This document shows, piece after piece, positions 1 to 12,191 of a stretch of DNA of 64,000 bases (position 1 is the stretch's first letter; every line of letters starts with the position of its first letter). The stretch is from Acorus gramineus. Taxonomy: Eukaryota > Streptophyta > Magnoliopsida > Acorales > Acoraceae. Location of the stretch: the NCBI GenBank assembly GCA_030737835.1, contig CM060850.1:1701788-1765787 (forward strand). The letters run 5' to 3'. The translations under genes were made by a program, and so were the position numbers. The notes beneath the pieces were generated by a model. The model was not told the origin of the DNA. It did no database searches and saw only the letters and a list, made by a program, of their open reading frames with translations.

Positions 1-260
1 TTCATCATGGGGGAGTATGCCTATTCATGGGGGTACGTCTCCGATGGATTCATGTGTATGTCTCGGATTCATGGGCCGATATGGAGTATGTCTCCCATTC
101 ATGAAGGAGTATGATCTCGGATTCATGGCATTTCTCATATTCATTGGGGGAGTATGGTCAGGGATTCATCATGGGGGAGTCTGCCTATTCATGGATATGT
201 CTTAGATTCATGGGGGTACGTCTCCGATGGATTCGTGTGTATCGATGGTATCTCCGATTG

Positions 261-741
261 ATGGAACCGACGATCACAGCTTTCGATAATATCTCCGATT
301 CAGAGAAATTGATGGATCGGACGACGGAGAAGCCCCAGAAGTCGACGAAGCGATGGAAGACCCACGACGAGCAGAGAATCTACTCCACCAAGCTTTTACA
401 CGCCCTCCGGCATGTGCGGTAGAGATCGGCGGGGCCTCCGCGGCCGCGGGAGGCCCGGGAGGCGGTGGACCAGGTATTGGCGACAGAGGCGAAGGGGAGG
501 ACGAGGTGGAGCCAGGCGATCCTCTAGAGCCGGATCCGGACGAGGAACCGGTGTCGGCAACGATTCTGGCCAGGAAATCAAAGGCTCAGAAGGCGATGCC
601 GGCGATGGAGAGGAAGTTGAGGGTGCTCGAGAGGATCGTCCCTGACTGCCGGAGGTTGTCGTTTACAGTGCAGAGGAGATCTCCAACTACATAGCGGCGT
701 TGGAGATGCACGTGAAGGAGGACGTCTTGGAAATGTTCTAA
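261..741 (+). pseudogene. bHLH147-150/AIF-like gene fragment, type A copy 1
   Basis: GC-rich island reading from ATG at 261: Met-Glu-Pro-Thr-Ile, then KRWKTHDEQRIYSTKLLHAL, which matches the conserved N-terminal block of the plant atypical bHLH proteins AtbHLH147-150 (ATBS1-interacting factors). These are non-DNA-binding nuclear HLH proteins that modulate brassinosteroid and growth signalling. Further on, in other frames, come the A-K-G-R-T-R-W-S block and the HLH helix ERKLRVLERIVPDCRRLSF. Lesions: a CAG-to-TAG stop at 420-422, a 9-bp in-frame deletion, a 13-bp deletion near 553, and a one-base shift between the two helices. Helix 2 and the end (YIAALEMH, stop 739-741) remain readable in a shifted frame. 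Not a functional gene. The family assignment rests on motif memory, not on a search. Confidence 0.8.
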
Positions 742-2917
742 GAATTCCATTAAGGTTCGCAAGGGGGTATATAATCTTGGATTCATTGGGGTTATGTCTG
801 CGATTCATAGGTGGCTACATCTCAGATTAATGGATGAGCACATCTCAAAATAATGGGGGAGTATCTCTAGGATTCATGGGGGAGCATGGTTAGAGTTTCA
901 TGGTGTGTATCGGAATCATGGAGGAGTATCTGTATGTATCCGATGCATTGGGGGTATGTGTCAGATTCATGGATTCATGGGTATGTCGTAGATTCAAGGG
1001 GGGCATGTTTTGGATTCATGGGGGAGTGTCGCGTATTCATACTCTCTTATTCATGAGGGGAGAATGGTCTTAGATTTGTGAGAGAGTATGTCTTGGACTC
1101 AAGGGGGAGTGTCAGGGTTTCAAGATAGGGTATACCGAAGGTTCATGGAAGGATATCTCGAATTCATGAGAAGAGTATAGTCTCAAATTCAGGGAATACT
1201 ATGTCTTATATTAATGAGGGGTATGTCTCGAATTTTTTGATGTATGTCTCGAATTCATGAGCAGGTAGGTATGTCTTAGATTCAAATAGTATTATGTCTT
1301 ATATTAACGAGGGGTATGTCTTGAATTTGTGAGGGGAATATGTCTCGATTCGGGGAGGGTTGTTATGTATCAGATTTATGGTCCCGGATTTATGGCGGAG
1401 TACATCTCCTATTCGAGGGGTTTATGTCCTGGATTCATGGAGGAGCATGCCTCATATTCATGGGGGAGTATGTCTCACATTCATAGGTATGTCACGAATT
1501 CATGAGTATGTCTCCGATGGATTCATGTGTATGTCTCGGATTCATGGACCGGAATGTTTCAGATTCATGGGAGGAGTATTTCTAGGATTCATTGGATAGT
1601 ATGTCTCAGATTCAAGGTTGGATTCATTGGGGGGCGGGAGCTATGTCTGCCATTCATGAGGGAATATCATCTCAGATTCATGGCATTTCTCAAATTCATG
1701 GTAAAATGTTAGATTCAAGGGAGAGTATGTCTCCAACTCAAGGGGGGAGTATGGTCTTAGATTCATGGGTATGTCTCCGATGGACTCATGCGTATGTCTT
1801 AGATTCATGGACCGGTATGGTTTAGATTCATGGGAGAAGTATTTCTAGGATTCATTGGGTAGTATGTCTCAGATTCAAGGTTTGGATTCATGGGGGTGAC
1901 TATGTCTCCCATTCAAAAGGAAATATGATCTCGGATTCATGACATTTCTCAAATTCATGGTAAGATGTTAGATTCAATGGGTATGTCTCTGATTCAAGGG
2001 GGAGTAAGGTCTCAAATTCATGGGGCTTATGCCACGGATTCATGGTGGGGTACGTCTCGGATTAATGGGAGAGTATCTTGGATTCATGGGGGGGTGTCAC
2101 GTATTCATACTCTCTTATTCATGGGATTCATGGGGATTATGTCTCGGATTCATGGTGGGGTACGTCTCAAATTAATGGGGGAGTATCTTGGATTCATGAG
2201 GGTGTGTCGCGTATTCATACTCTCTTATTCATGGGGGGAGAGTGGTCTCAAATTCGTGGGAGAGTATGTCTTGGAATCATGGGGGAGTGTCAGGTATTCA
2301 TGATAGGGTACATCGCAGATTCATGATAGGATATGTCTCGGATTCATGGAGAAGTATGGTCTCAGATTCAGGGAGTACCATGTCTTATATTAATGAGGAG
2401 TCTGTCTCGAATTTTTTGTTGGGTATGTCACGGATTCAAAGGTATATCTCAGATTCATGTGGGGTATGTCTCTGATGGATTCATGGGTATGTCTCGAATT
2501 CATGGCCAGGTAGGTATGTCTTAGATTCATGAGAGAGTATGTCTCGGATTCATGATCATGAGAGTGTATGTCTCGGATTCATGATCGGATTAATAGGGGG
2601 AGTATGTCTCCCATTCATGAGGGAGTACGATGTCGGATTCATGGAATTTCTCGGATTCATGATATGGTATTGGATTCCTAAGTAGTATGTCTCGAATTAA
2701 AGGGGGGAGTATGGTCTCAGATTCAGGGGTGTTATGTCTTGTATTCATGGGTGGCTATGTCTCGGATTCATGGGGCGGTCAATCCCAGATTAATGGGGTA
2801 TCATGTCTAGGATTCATGGGGGATTATGGTCAGGGATTGATGGTATGTATCAGAATCGGGAAGTATGTCTTGGATTCATGGCAGTGGGTTGGGGGGTTCT
2901 CGGGTTTATACCCATGA

Positions 2918-3032
2918 ATCCGAGACATACCCATGAATTCGAGACATACTCCCCCCATGAATCCGGGATATACCCCTCATGAATCCGAGACATACCCCCG
3001 CATGAATCCGGATTCATGCGGGGGTATGTCTC
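2918..3032. repeat. Inverted monomer cluster with perfect 46-bp palindrome, unit 1
   Basis: From about 2918 to 3009 the satellite monomers run in the opposite orientation (CCCATGAATCCGAGACAT). At 2987-3032 they meet the direct monomers in a perfect palindrome of 23-bp arms with no loop (centre at 3009/3010; right arm begins GGATTCATGCGGGGG). Confidence 0.9.
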
Positions 3033-4562
3033 AGATTCATGGGGGTATGTCCAGGATTCACGGGGGAGTATGTCTCGAATTCATGGGTATGTCTCGGATT
3101 CATAAGCGGGTATTTCTCAAATCCATGGGGGGAGTATTTCTTGGATTCATGGGGGAGAATGCCTCGGATTCATGATCGCATTCATGGGGAGAGTATATCT
3201 CCCATTCATTAGGGAGTATGATCTCAAATTCATGACATTTCCCGGGTTCATGGTATGGTCTTGGATTCACGGGGGAGTTATGTCTCCGATTCAACGTAGA
3301 TATAGTCTCGGATTCATTGGGGTTATGTATCCAATTCATACATAGCTATGTCTCGGATTCACGGAGGAGTACATCTCAGGTTGATGGGGAGTATGTCTAG
3401 GATTCATGGGGGAGTATGGTTAAAGCTTCATGGTATATATTAGAATCATGGAGGAGTATCTCTCGGATTCGTGTGGGGTATGTTTCCGATTGATGGGGGG
3501 TATGTCTTAGATTCATGTGGGGGTAAGTATCGGATTCATGGGTATGTATGTCTCGAATTCATGGGTATATCACATATTCATGGAGGGTATGTCTTGGATT
3601 CTTGGGGAAGTGTCGCGTATTCATACTCTCTTATTTATGGGGGAGAATGGTCTCAGATTCATGGGAGAGTATGTCTTTGATTCATGGGGGTGTGTCACGG
3701 ATTCATGACAAGGTACGTCGCAAATTCATGGTAGGATATGTCTCGGATTCATGAGGGGAGTATGGTCTCAAATTCCAAGAGTATTATGTCTTATATGAAT
3801 GAGGGGAATGTCTTGAATTTGTGGGGGGAGTATGTCTCGGATTCATGGGGGGAGGGGTGGGTGGGTTATGTATCAGATTCATAGTCCCGGATTTGTGGCG
3901 GAGTACGTCTCCGATTCGAGGGGGTTATGGCTCAGATTCGTTGGGGGAGCATGCCTCATATTCATGGGGGAGTATGTCTATTCATGGGTACGACACGGAT
4001 TCACGGGTATGTCTTGGATTAAAATTCATGGGTATGACACGGATTCACGGGTATGTCTTGGATTCATAGGTATGTCTTAGATTCATGGGGGTTTGTCTCT
4101 CATGGATTAATGTGTATGTCTCATATTCATGGGCCGGTATGGAGTATGTCTCCCATTCATGAGGGAGTATGATCTCAGATTTATGGCATTTCTCAAATTC
4201 AAGGTACGGTGTCAGATTCAATAGAGAGTAAGTCTCGGATTCAAGGGGGGAGTATGGTCAGGGATTCATCATGGGGGAGTATGCCTATTCATGGGTATGT
4301 CACGGATTCATGGGTATGTCTTAGATTCATGGGGGCATGTCTCCGATGGATTCATGTGTATGTCTCGGATTCATGGGCCGATATGGAGTATGTCTCCCAT
4401 TCCTGAAGGAGTACGATCTCGGATTCATGGCATTTCTCATATTCATGGGGGGAGTATTGTCAGGGATTCATCATCGGGGAGTATGCCTATTCATGGGCAT
4501 GTCTTAGATTCATGTGGGTACGTCTCCGATGGATTCATGTGTATCGATGGTATCACCGATTG

Positions 4563-5041
4563 ATGGAACCGACGATCACAGCTTTCGATAATATCTCTGA
4601 TTCAGAGAAATTGATGGATCGGACGACGGAGAAGCCCAGAAGTCGACGAAGCGATGGAAGACCCACGACGAGGAGAGAATCTACTCCAAGCTTTTACACG
4701 CCCTCCGGCAAGTGCGGCAGAGATCGGCGGGGCCTACGCGGCCGCTGAAGCCGCGGGAGGCCCGGGAAGCGGTGGACCAGGTCTTGGCGACAAAGGCGAA
4801 GGGGAGGACGAGGTGGAGCGAGGCGATCCTCTTGAGCCGGATCCTGACGAGGATCCGGTGCCGGAAGAGGCGGCCGGCAACGATTCTGGCCAGGAAATCA
4901 AAGGCTCAGAAGGCGATGCCGGCGATGGAGAGGAAGGTGAGGGTGCTCGAGAGAATCGTCCCCGACTGCCGGGCAGAGATCTCCGACTACATAGCGGCGT
5001 TGGAGATGCACGTGAAGGAGGATGTCTTGGAAATGTTCTAA
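4563..5041 (+). pseudogene. bHLH147-150/AIF-like gene fragment, type B copy 1
   Basis: Second island of HOR unit 1 with the same ATG context (4563). One C is lost in the CCCC run near 4635, shifting the N-terminal frame, and three bases are lost near 4689. From the L-H-A-L-R-Q-V-R block onward one frame is open to TAA at 5039-5041. It covers EAREAVDQVLATKAKGRTRW, the RKRR segment, ERKVRVLERIVPDC and EISDYIAALEMHVKE. A ~20-bp loop segment present in type A is missing, which happens to keep this copy in frame. No ATG lies at the head of the open part, so it is unlikely to be translated as is. It diverges clearly from type A, so A and B are older duplicates than the HOR amplification. Confidence 0.8.
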
Positions 5042-5544
5042 GAATTCCATTAAGGTTCGCAAGGGGGGATATAATCTTGGATTCATTGGGGTTATGTCTG
5101 CGATTCATAGGTGGCTATATCTCAAATTCATGGATGAGCACATCTCAAAATAATGGGAGAGTATCTCTAGGATTCATGGGGGAGTATGGTCAGAGTTTCA
5201 TGGTATGTATCGGAATAATGGAGGAGAATATCATGGATTCATGTGCGGTATGTCTCCGATGCAAGGGGGGTATGTCTTAGATTCATGTGAGGGTGTGTGT
5301 CAGATTCTTCGATTCATGGGTATGTCCCAGATTCAAGGGGGGCATGTTTTGGATTCATGGGGGAGTGTTGCGTATTCATACTCTCTTGTTCATGGGGGGA
5401 GAATGGTCATAGATTTGTGGGAGAGTATGTCTTGGATTCAAGGGGTAGTGTCAGGGTTTCATGATAGGGTACGTAGTGGATTCATGGTAGGATATGTCTC
5501 AGATTCGAGTATGCTCTCAAATTCAAAGAGTATTGTCATATATG

Positions 5545-5715
5545 TTTTTTTTTTTTTTTTTTGATGGAAAGGGTAGGCAGTCACCTTTGTATTAAGAAAG
5601 GCAAAAGCCCAAATTGAGAGTTCCATATCATTTTAAGAAAACCCGAAAAGGAAGAGGGTGAGAGGACTAGAAAACCCGACTCCCAACCAAAGTCGGCAAT
5701 CATTCCCCACCTCAT
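5545..5715 (-). mobile_element. 3' end of a poly(A) retroelement (LINE-like) inside the satellite, unit 1
   Basis: A run of 18 T followed by 'gatggaaagggtaggcag' and about 150 bp of non-satellite sequence interrupts a monomer. On the minus strand this reads as a 3' tail ending in poly(A), typical of a truncated LINE or SINE insertion. An imperfect 8-bp target duplication candidate flanks it (tcatatat at 5536, tcatttat at 5712). No reverse transcriptase is present. The exact family is not recognised. Confidence 0.65.
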
Positions 5716-6355
5716 TTATATTAATGAGGGGTATGTCTTGAATTCGTGGGGGGAGTATGTCTCGGATTCATAGGGGGGTAATGTATCACACTTATGATCC
5801 CGGATTTATGGCGGAGTACGTCTCCGTTTAGAGAGGGTTGTGTCTCAGATTCGTTGGGGGTGCATGCCACGTATTCATGGGGGAGTATGTCTATTCATAG
5901 GTATGTCTTAGATTCATGAGGGTATGCCTCTGATGGATTCATGTGTATGTCTCAGATTCATGGGCCGGTATAGATTATGTCTCCCATTCATGAGGGAGTA
6001 TGATCTCAGATTTATGGCATTTCTCATATTCAAGGTATGATGTTAGATTCAATAGTGAGTATGTCTCGGATTCAAGGGGGGAGTATGGTCAGGGATTCAT
6101 CATGGGGGAGTATGCCTATTCATGGGGGTACGTCTCCGATGGATTCATGTGTATGTCTCGGATTCATGGGCCGATATGGAGTATGTCTCTCATTAATGAA
6201 GGAGTATGATCTCGGATTCATGGCATTTCTCATATTCATTGGGGGAGTATGGTCAGGGATTCATCATGGGGGAGTATGCCTATTCATGGATATGTCTTAG
6301 ATTCATGGGGGTACGTCTCCGATGGATTCGTGTGTATCGATGGTATCTCCGATTG

Positions 6356-6836
6356 ATGGAACCGACGATCACAGCTTTCGATAATATCTCCGATTCAGAG
6401 AAATTGATGGATCGGACGACGGAGAAGCCCCAGAAGTCGACGAAGCGATGGAAGACCCACGACGAGCAGAGAATCTACTCCACCAAGCTTTTACACGCCC
6501 TCCGGCATGTGCGGTAGAGATCGGCGGGGCCTCCGCGGCCGCGGGAGGCCCGGGAGGCGGTGGACCAGGTATTGGCGACAGAGGCGAAGGGGAGGACGAG
6601 GTGGAGCCAGGCGATCCTCTAGAGCCGGATCCGGACGAGGATCCGGTGTCGGCAACGATTCTGGCCAGGAAATCAAAGGCTCAGAAGGCGATGCCGGCGA
6701 TGGAGAGGAAGTTGAGGGTGCTCGAGAGGATCGTCCCTGACTGCCGGAGGTTGTCGTTTACAGTGCAGAGGAGATCTCCAACTACATAGCGGCGTTGGAG
6801 ATGCACGTGAAGGAGGACGTCTTGGAAATGTTCTAA
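6356..6836 (+). pseudogene. bHLH147-150/AIF-like gene fragment, type A copy 2
   Basis: Same length and lesions as the island at 261-741: the TAG stop after the L-R-H-V-R motif, the 13-bp deletion and the frame shift between the two helices. Base differences are few, for example GAT against GAA just before the deletion. It was copied with the HOR unit. Confidence 0.8.
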
Positions 6837-9015
6837 GAATTCCATTAAGGTTCGCAAGGGGGTATATAATCTTGGATTCATTGGGGTTATGTCTGCGATT
6901 CATAGGTGGCTACATCTCAGATTAATGGATGAGCACATCTCAAAATAATGGGGGAGTATCTCTAGGATTCATGGGGGAGCATGGTTAGAGTTTCATGGTG
7001 TGTATCGGAATCATGGAGGAGTATCTGTATGTATCCGATGCATTGGGGGTATGTGTCAGATTCATGGATTCATGGGTATGTCGTAGATTCAAGGGGGGCA
7101 TGTTTTGGATTCATGGGGGAGTGTCGCGTATTCATACTCTCTTATTCATGAGGGGAGAATGGTCTTAGATTTGTGAGAGAGTATGTCTTGGACTCAAGGG
7201 GGAGTGTCAGGGTTTCATGATAGGGTACATCGCAGGTTCATGGAAGGATATCTCGAATTCATGAGAGGAGTATAGTCTCAAATTCAGGGAATACTATGTC
7301 TTATATTAATGAGGGGTATGTCTCGAATTTTTTGATGTATGTCTCGAATTCATGAGCAGGTAGGTATGTCTTAGATTCAAATAGTATTATGTCTTATATT
7401 AACGAGGGGTATGTCTTGAATTTGTGAGGGGAATATGTCTCGATTCGGGGAGGGTTGTTATGTATCAGATTTATGGTCCCGGATTTATGGCGGAGTACAT
7501 CTCCTATTCGAGGGGTTTATGTCCTGGATTCATGGAGGAGCATGCCTCATATTCATGGGGGAGTATGTCTCACATTCATAGGTATGTCACGAATTCATGA
7601 GTATGTCTCCGATGGATTCATGTGTATGTCTCGGATTCATGGACCGGAATGTTTCAGATTCATGGGAGGAGTATTTCTAGGATTCATTGGATAGTATGTC
7701 TCAGATTCAAGGTTGGATTCATTGGGGGGCGGGAGCTATGTCTGCCATTCATGAGGGAATATCATCTCAGATTCATGGCATTTCTCAAATTCATGGTAAA
7801 ATGTTAGATTCAAGGGAGAGTATGTCTCCAACTCAAGGGGGGAGTATGGTCTTAGATTCATGGGTATGTCTCCGATGGACTCATGCGTATGTCTTAGATT
7901 CATGGACCGGTATGGTTTAGATTCATGGGAGAAGTATTTGTAGGATTCATTGGGTAGTATGTCTCAGATTCAAGGTTTGGATTCATGGGGGTGACTATGT
8001 CTCCCATTCAAAAGGAAATATGATCTCGGATTCATGACATTTCTCAAATTCATGGTAAGATGTTAGATTCAATGGGGAGTATGTCTCTGATTCAAGGGGG
8101 AGTAAGGTCTCAAATTCATGGGGCTTATGCCACGGATTCATGGTGGGGTACGTCTCGGATTAATGGGAGAGTATCTTGGATTCATGGGGGGGTGTCACGT
8201 ATTCATACTCCCTTATTCATGGGATTCATGGGGATTATGTCTCGGATTCATGGTGGGGTACGTCTCAAATTAATGGGGGAGTATCTTGGATTCATGAGGG
8301 TGTGTCGCGTATTCATACTCTCTTATTCATGGGGGGAGAGTGGTCTCAAATTCGTGGGAGAGTATGTCTTGGAATCATGGGGGAGTGTGAGGTATTCATG
8401 ATAGGGTACATCGCAGATTCATGATAGGATATGTCTCGGATTCATGGAGAAGTATGGTCTCATATTCAGGGAGTACCATGTCTTATATTAATGAGGAGTC
8501 TGTCTCGAATTTTTTGTTGGGTATGTCATGGATTCAAAGGTATATCTCAGATTCATGTGGGGTATGTCTCTCATGGATTCATGGGTATGTCTCGAATTCA
8601 TGGCCAGGTAGGTATGTCTTAGATTCATGAGAGAGTATGTCTCGGATTCATGATCATGAGAGTGTATGTCTCGGATTCATGATCGGATTAATAGGGGGAG
8701 TATGTCTCCCATTCATGAGGGAGTACGATGTCGGATTCATGGAATTTCTCGGATTCATGATATGGTATTGGATTCCTAAGTAGTATGTCTCGAATTAAAG
8801 GGGGGAGTATGGTCTCAGATTCAGGGGTGTTATGTCTTGTATTCATGGGTGGCTATGTCTCGGATTCATGGGGCGGTCAATCCCAGATTAATGGGGTATC
8901 ATGTCTAGGATTCATGGGGGATTATGGTCAGGGATTGATGGTATGTATCAGAATCGGGAAGTATGTCTTGGATTCATGGCAGTGGGTTGGGGGGTTCTCG
9001 GGTTTATACCCATGA

Positions 9016-9130
9016 ATCCGAGACATACCCATGAATTCGAGACATACTCCCCCCATGAATCCGGGATATACCCCTCATGAATCCGAGACATACCCCCGCA
9101 TGAATCCGGATTCATGCGGGGGTATGTCTC
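9016..9130. repeat. Inverted monomer cluster with perfect 46-bp palindrome, unit 2
   Basis: Copy of the 2918-3032 structure in the second HOR unit; the palindrome spans 9085-9130 and its arms are unchanged. Confidence 0.9.
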
Positions 9131-10660
9131 AGATTCATGGGGGTATGTCCAGGATTCACGGGGGAGTATGTCTCGAATTCATGGGTATGTCTCGGATTCA
9201 TAAGCGGGTATTTCTCAAATCCATGGGGGGAGTATTTCTTGGATTCATGGGGGAGAATGCCTCGGATTCATGATCGTATTCATGGGGAGAGTATATCTCC
9301 CATTCATTGGGGAGTATGATCTCAAATTCATGACATTTCCCGGGTTCATGGTATGCTCTTGGATTCACGGGGGAGTTATGTCTCCGATTCAACGTAGATA
9401 TAGTCTCGGATTCATTGGGGTTATGTATCCAATTCATACATAGCTATGTCTCGGATTCACGGAGGAGTACATCTCAGGTTGATGGGGAGTATGTCTAGGA
9501 TTCATGGGGGAGTATGGTTAAAGCTTCATGGTATATATTAGAATCATGGAGGAGTATCTCTCGGATTCGTGTGGGGTATGTTTCCGATTGATGGGGGGTA
9601 TGTCTTAGATTCATGTGGGGGTAAGTATCGGATTAATGGGTCTGTATGTCTCGAATTCATGGGTATATCACATATTCATGGAGGGTATGTCTTGGATTCT
9701 TGGGGAAGTGTCGCGTATTCATACTCTCTTATTTATGGGGGAGAATGGTCTCAGATTCATGGGAGAGTATGTCTTTGATTCATGGGGGTGTGTCACGGAT
9801 TCATGACAAGGTACGTCGCAAATTCATGGTAGGATATGTCTCGGATTCATGAGGGGAGTATGGTCTCAAATTCCAAGAGTATTATGTCTTATATTAATGA
9901 GGGGTATGTCTTGAATTTGTGGGGGGAGTATGTCTCGGATTCATGGGGGGAGGGGTGGGTGGGTTATGTATCAGATTCATAGTCCCGGATTTGTGGCGGA
10001 GTACGTCTCCGATTCGAGGGGGTTATGGCTCAGATTCGTTGGGGGAGCATGCCTCATATTCATGGGGGAGTATGTCTATTCATGGGTACGACACGGATTC
10101 ACGGGTATGTCTTGGATTAAAATTCATGGGTATGACACGGATTCACGGGTATGTCTCAGATTCATAGGTATGTCTTAGATTCATGGGGGTATGTCTCTCA
10201 TGGATTAATGTGTATGTCTCATATTCATGGGCCGGTATGGAGTATGTCTCCCATTCATGAGGGAGTATGATCTCAGATTTATGGCATTTCTCAAATTCAA
10301 GGTACGATGTCAGATTCAATAGAGAGTAAGTCTCGGATTCAAGGGGGGAGTATGGTCAGGGATTCATCATGGGGGAGTATGCCTATTCATGGGTATGTCA
10401 CGGATTCATGGGTATGTCTTAGATTCATGGGGGCATGTCTCCGATGGATTCATGTGTATGTCTCGGATTCATGGGCCGATATGGAGTATGTCTCCCATTC
10501 CTGAAGGAGTATGATCTCGGATTCATGGCATTTCTCATATTCATGGGGGGAGTATTGTCAGGGATTCATCATCGGGGAGTATGCCTATTCATGGGCATGT
10601 CTTAGATTCATGTGGGTACGTCTCCGATGGATTCATGTGTATCGATGGTATCACCGATTG

Positions 10661-11142
10661 ATGGAACCGACGATCACAGCTTTCGATAATATCTCTGATT
10701 CAGAGAAATTGATGGATCGGACGACGGAGAAGCCCAGAAATCGACGAAGCGATGGAAGACCCACGACGAGCAGAGAATCTACTCCACCAAGCTTTTACAC
10801 GCCCTCCGGCAAGTGCGGCAGAGATCGGCGGGGCCTACGCGGCCGCCGAAGCCGCGGGAGGCCCGGGAAGCGGTGGACCAGGTCTTGGCGACAGAGGCGA
10901 AGGGGAGGACGAGGTGGAGCCAGGCGATCCTCTTGAGCCGGATCCTGACGAGGATCCGGTGCCGGAAGAGGCGGCCGGCAACGATTCTGGCCAGGAAATC
11001 AAAGGCTCAGAAGGCGATGCCGGCGATGGAGAGGAAGGTGAGGGTGCTCGAGAGAATCGTCCCCGACTGCCGGGCAGAGATCTCCGACTACATAGCGGCG
11101 TTGGAGATGCACGTGAAGGAGGATGTCTTGGAAATGTTCTAA
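10661..11142 (+). pseudogene. bHLH147-150/AIF-like gene fragment, type B copy 2
   Basis: Counterpart of the island at 4563-5041. It has the same missing C in the N-terminal part, but keeps the three bases (ACC) that copy B1 lost, so it is slightly closer to the presumed ancestor. The frame is open from the L-R-Q-V-R motif through the HLH region to TAA at 11140-11142. Confidence 0.8.
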
Positions 11143-11643
11143 GAATTCCATTAAGGTTCGCAAGGGGGGATATAATCTTGGATTCATTGGGGTTATGTCT
11201 GCGATTCATAGGTGGCTATATCTCAAATTCATGGATGAGCACATCTCAAAATAATGGGAGAGTATCTCTAGGATTCATGGGGGAGTATGGTCAGAGTTTC
11301 ATGGTACGTATCGGAATAATGGAGGAGAATATCATGGATTCATGTGCGGTATGTCTCCGATCCAAAGGAGGTATGTCTTAGATTCATGTGAGGGTGTGTC
11401 AGATTCATGGATTAATGGGTATGTCCCAGATTCAAGGGGGGCATGTTTTGGATTCATGGGGGAGTGTCGCCTATTCATACTCTCTTGTTCATGGGGGGAG
11501 AATGGTCATAGATTTGTGGGAGAGTATGTCTTGGATTCAAGTGGTAGTGTCAGGGTTTCATGATAGGGTACGTAGTGGATTCATGGTAGGATATGTCTCA
11601 GATTCGAGTATGCTCTCAAATTCAAAGAGTATTGTCATATATG

Positions 11644-11810
11644 TTTTTTTTTTTTTTGATGGAAAGGGTAGGCAGTCACCTTTGTATTAAGAAAGGCAAA
11701 AGCCCAAATTGAGAGTTCCATATCATTTTAAGAAAACCCGAAAAGGAAGAGGGTGAGAGGACTAGAAAACCCGACTCCCAACCAAAGTCGGCAATCATTC
11801 CCCACCTCAT
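11644..11810 (-). mobile_element. 3' end of a poly(A) retroelement (LINE-like) inside the satellite, unit 2
   Basis: Same insertion at the same place in HOR unit 2, with 14 T instead of 18. It must therefore predate the HOR duplication. Confidence 0.65.
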
Positions 11811-12191
11811 TTATATTAATGAGGGGTATGTCTTGAATTCGTGGGGGGAGTATGTCTCCGATTCATAGGGGGGGTAATGTATCACACTTATGATCCCGGA
11901 TTTATGGCGGAGTACGTCTCCGTTTAGAGAGGGTTGTGTCTCAGATTCGTTGGGGGTGCATGCCACGTATTCATGGGGGAGTATGTCTATTCATAGGTAT
12001 GTCTTAGATTCATGAGGGTATGCCTCTGATGGATTCATGTGTATGTCTCAGATTCATGGGCCGGTATAGATTATGTCTCCCATTCATGAGAGAGTATGAT
12101 CTCAGATTTATGGCATTTCTCATATTCAAGGTATGATGTTAGATTCAATAGTGAGTAAGTCTCGGATTCAAGGGGGGAGTATGGTCAGGGA

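Larger units (their letters stand above)
1..6095. repeat. HOR unit 1 (phase set by window start)
   Basis: First complete 6095-bp unit. Order: left monomers, GC island type A (261-741), about 3.8 kb of monomers including the inverted cluster near 2918-3009, GC island type B (4563-5041), monomers, a retroelement fragment (5545-5715), monomers. The sequence at position 1 recurs at 6096 and 12192. The true repeat boundary is unknown because the array continues to the left. Confidence 0.9.
6096..12191. repeat. HOR unit 2
   Basis: Second complete unit, 6096 bp, nearly identical by eye to unit 1 with scattered single-base changes. Examples are the codon just before the 13-bp deletion in island A, and the poly-T length of the retroelement fragment (14 T here, 18 T in unit 1). 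It has the same island order and the same inverted cluster, with its palindrome at 9085-9130. Confidence 0.9.

Noticed and set aside
4712..5041. Intact 109-codon bHLH-like protein in island B
   Set aside because: The apparent start is a GTG, not used as a start in plant nuclear genes. The upstream part is frameshifted and there is no promoter, so it is a pseudogene.
4734..5108. 124-codon Ser/Pro-rich ORF antisense to island B
   Set aside because: A shadow of the GC-rich bHLH fragment on the other strand.
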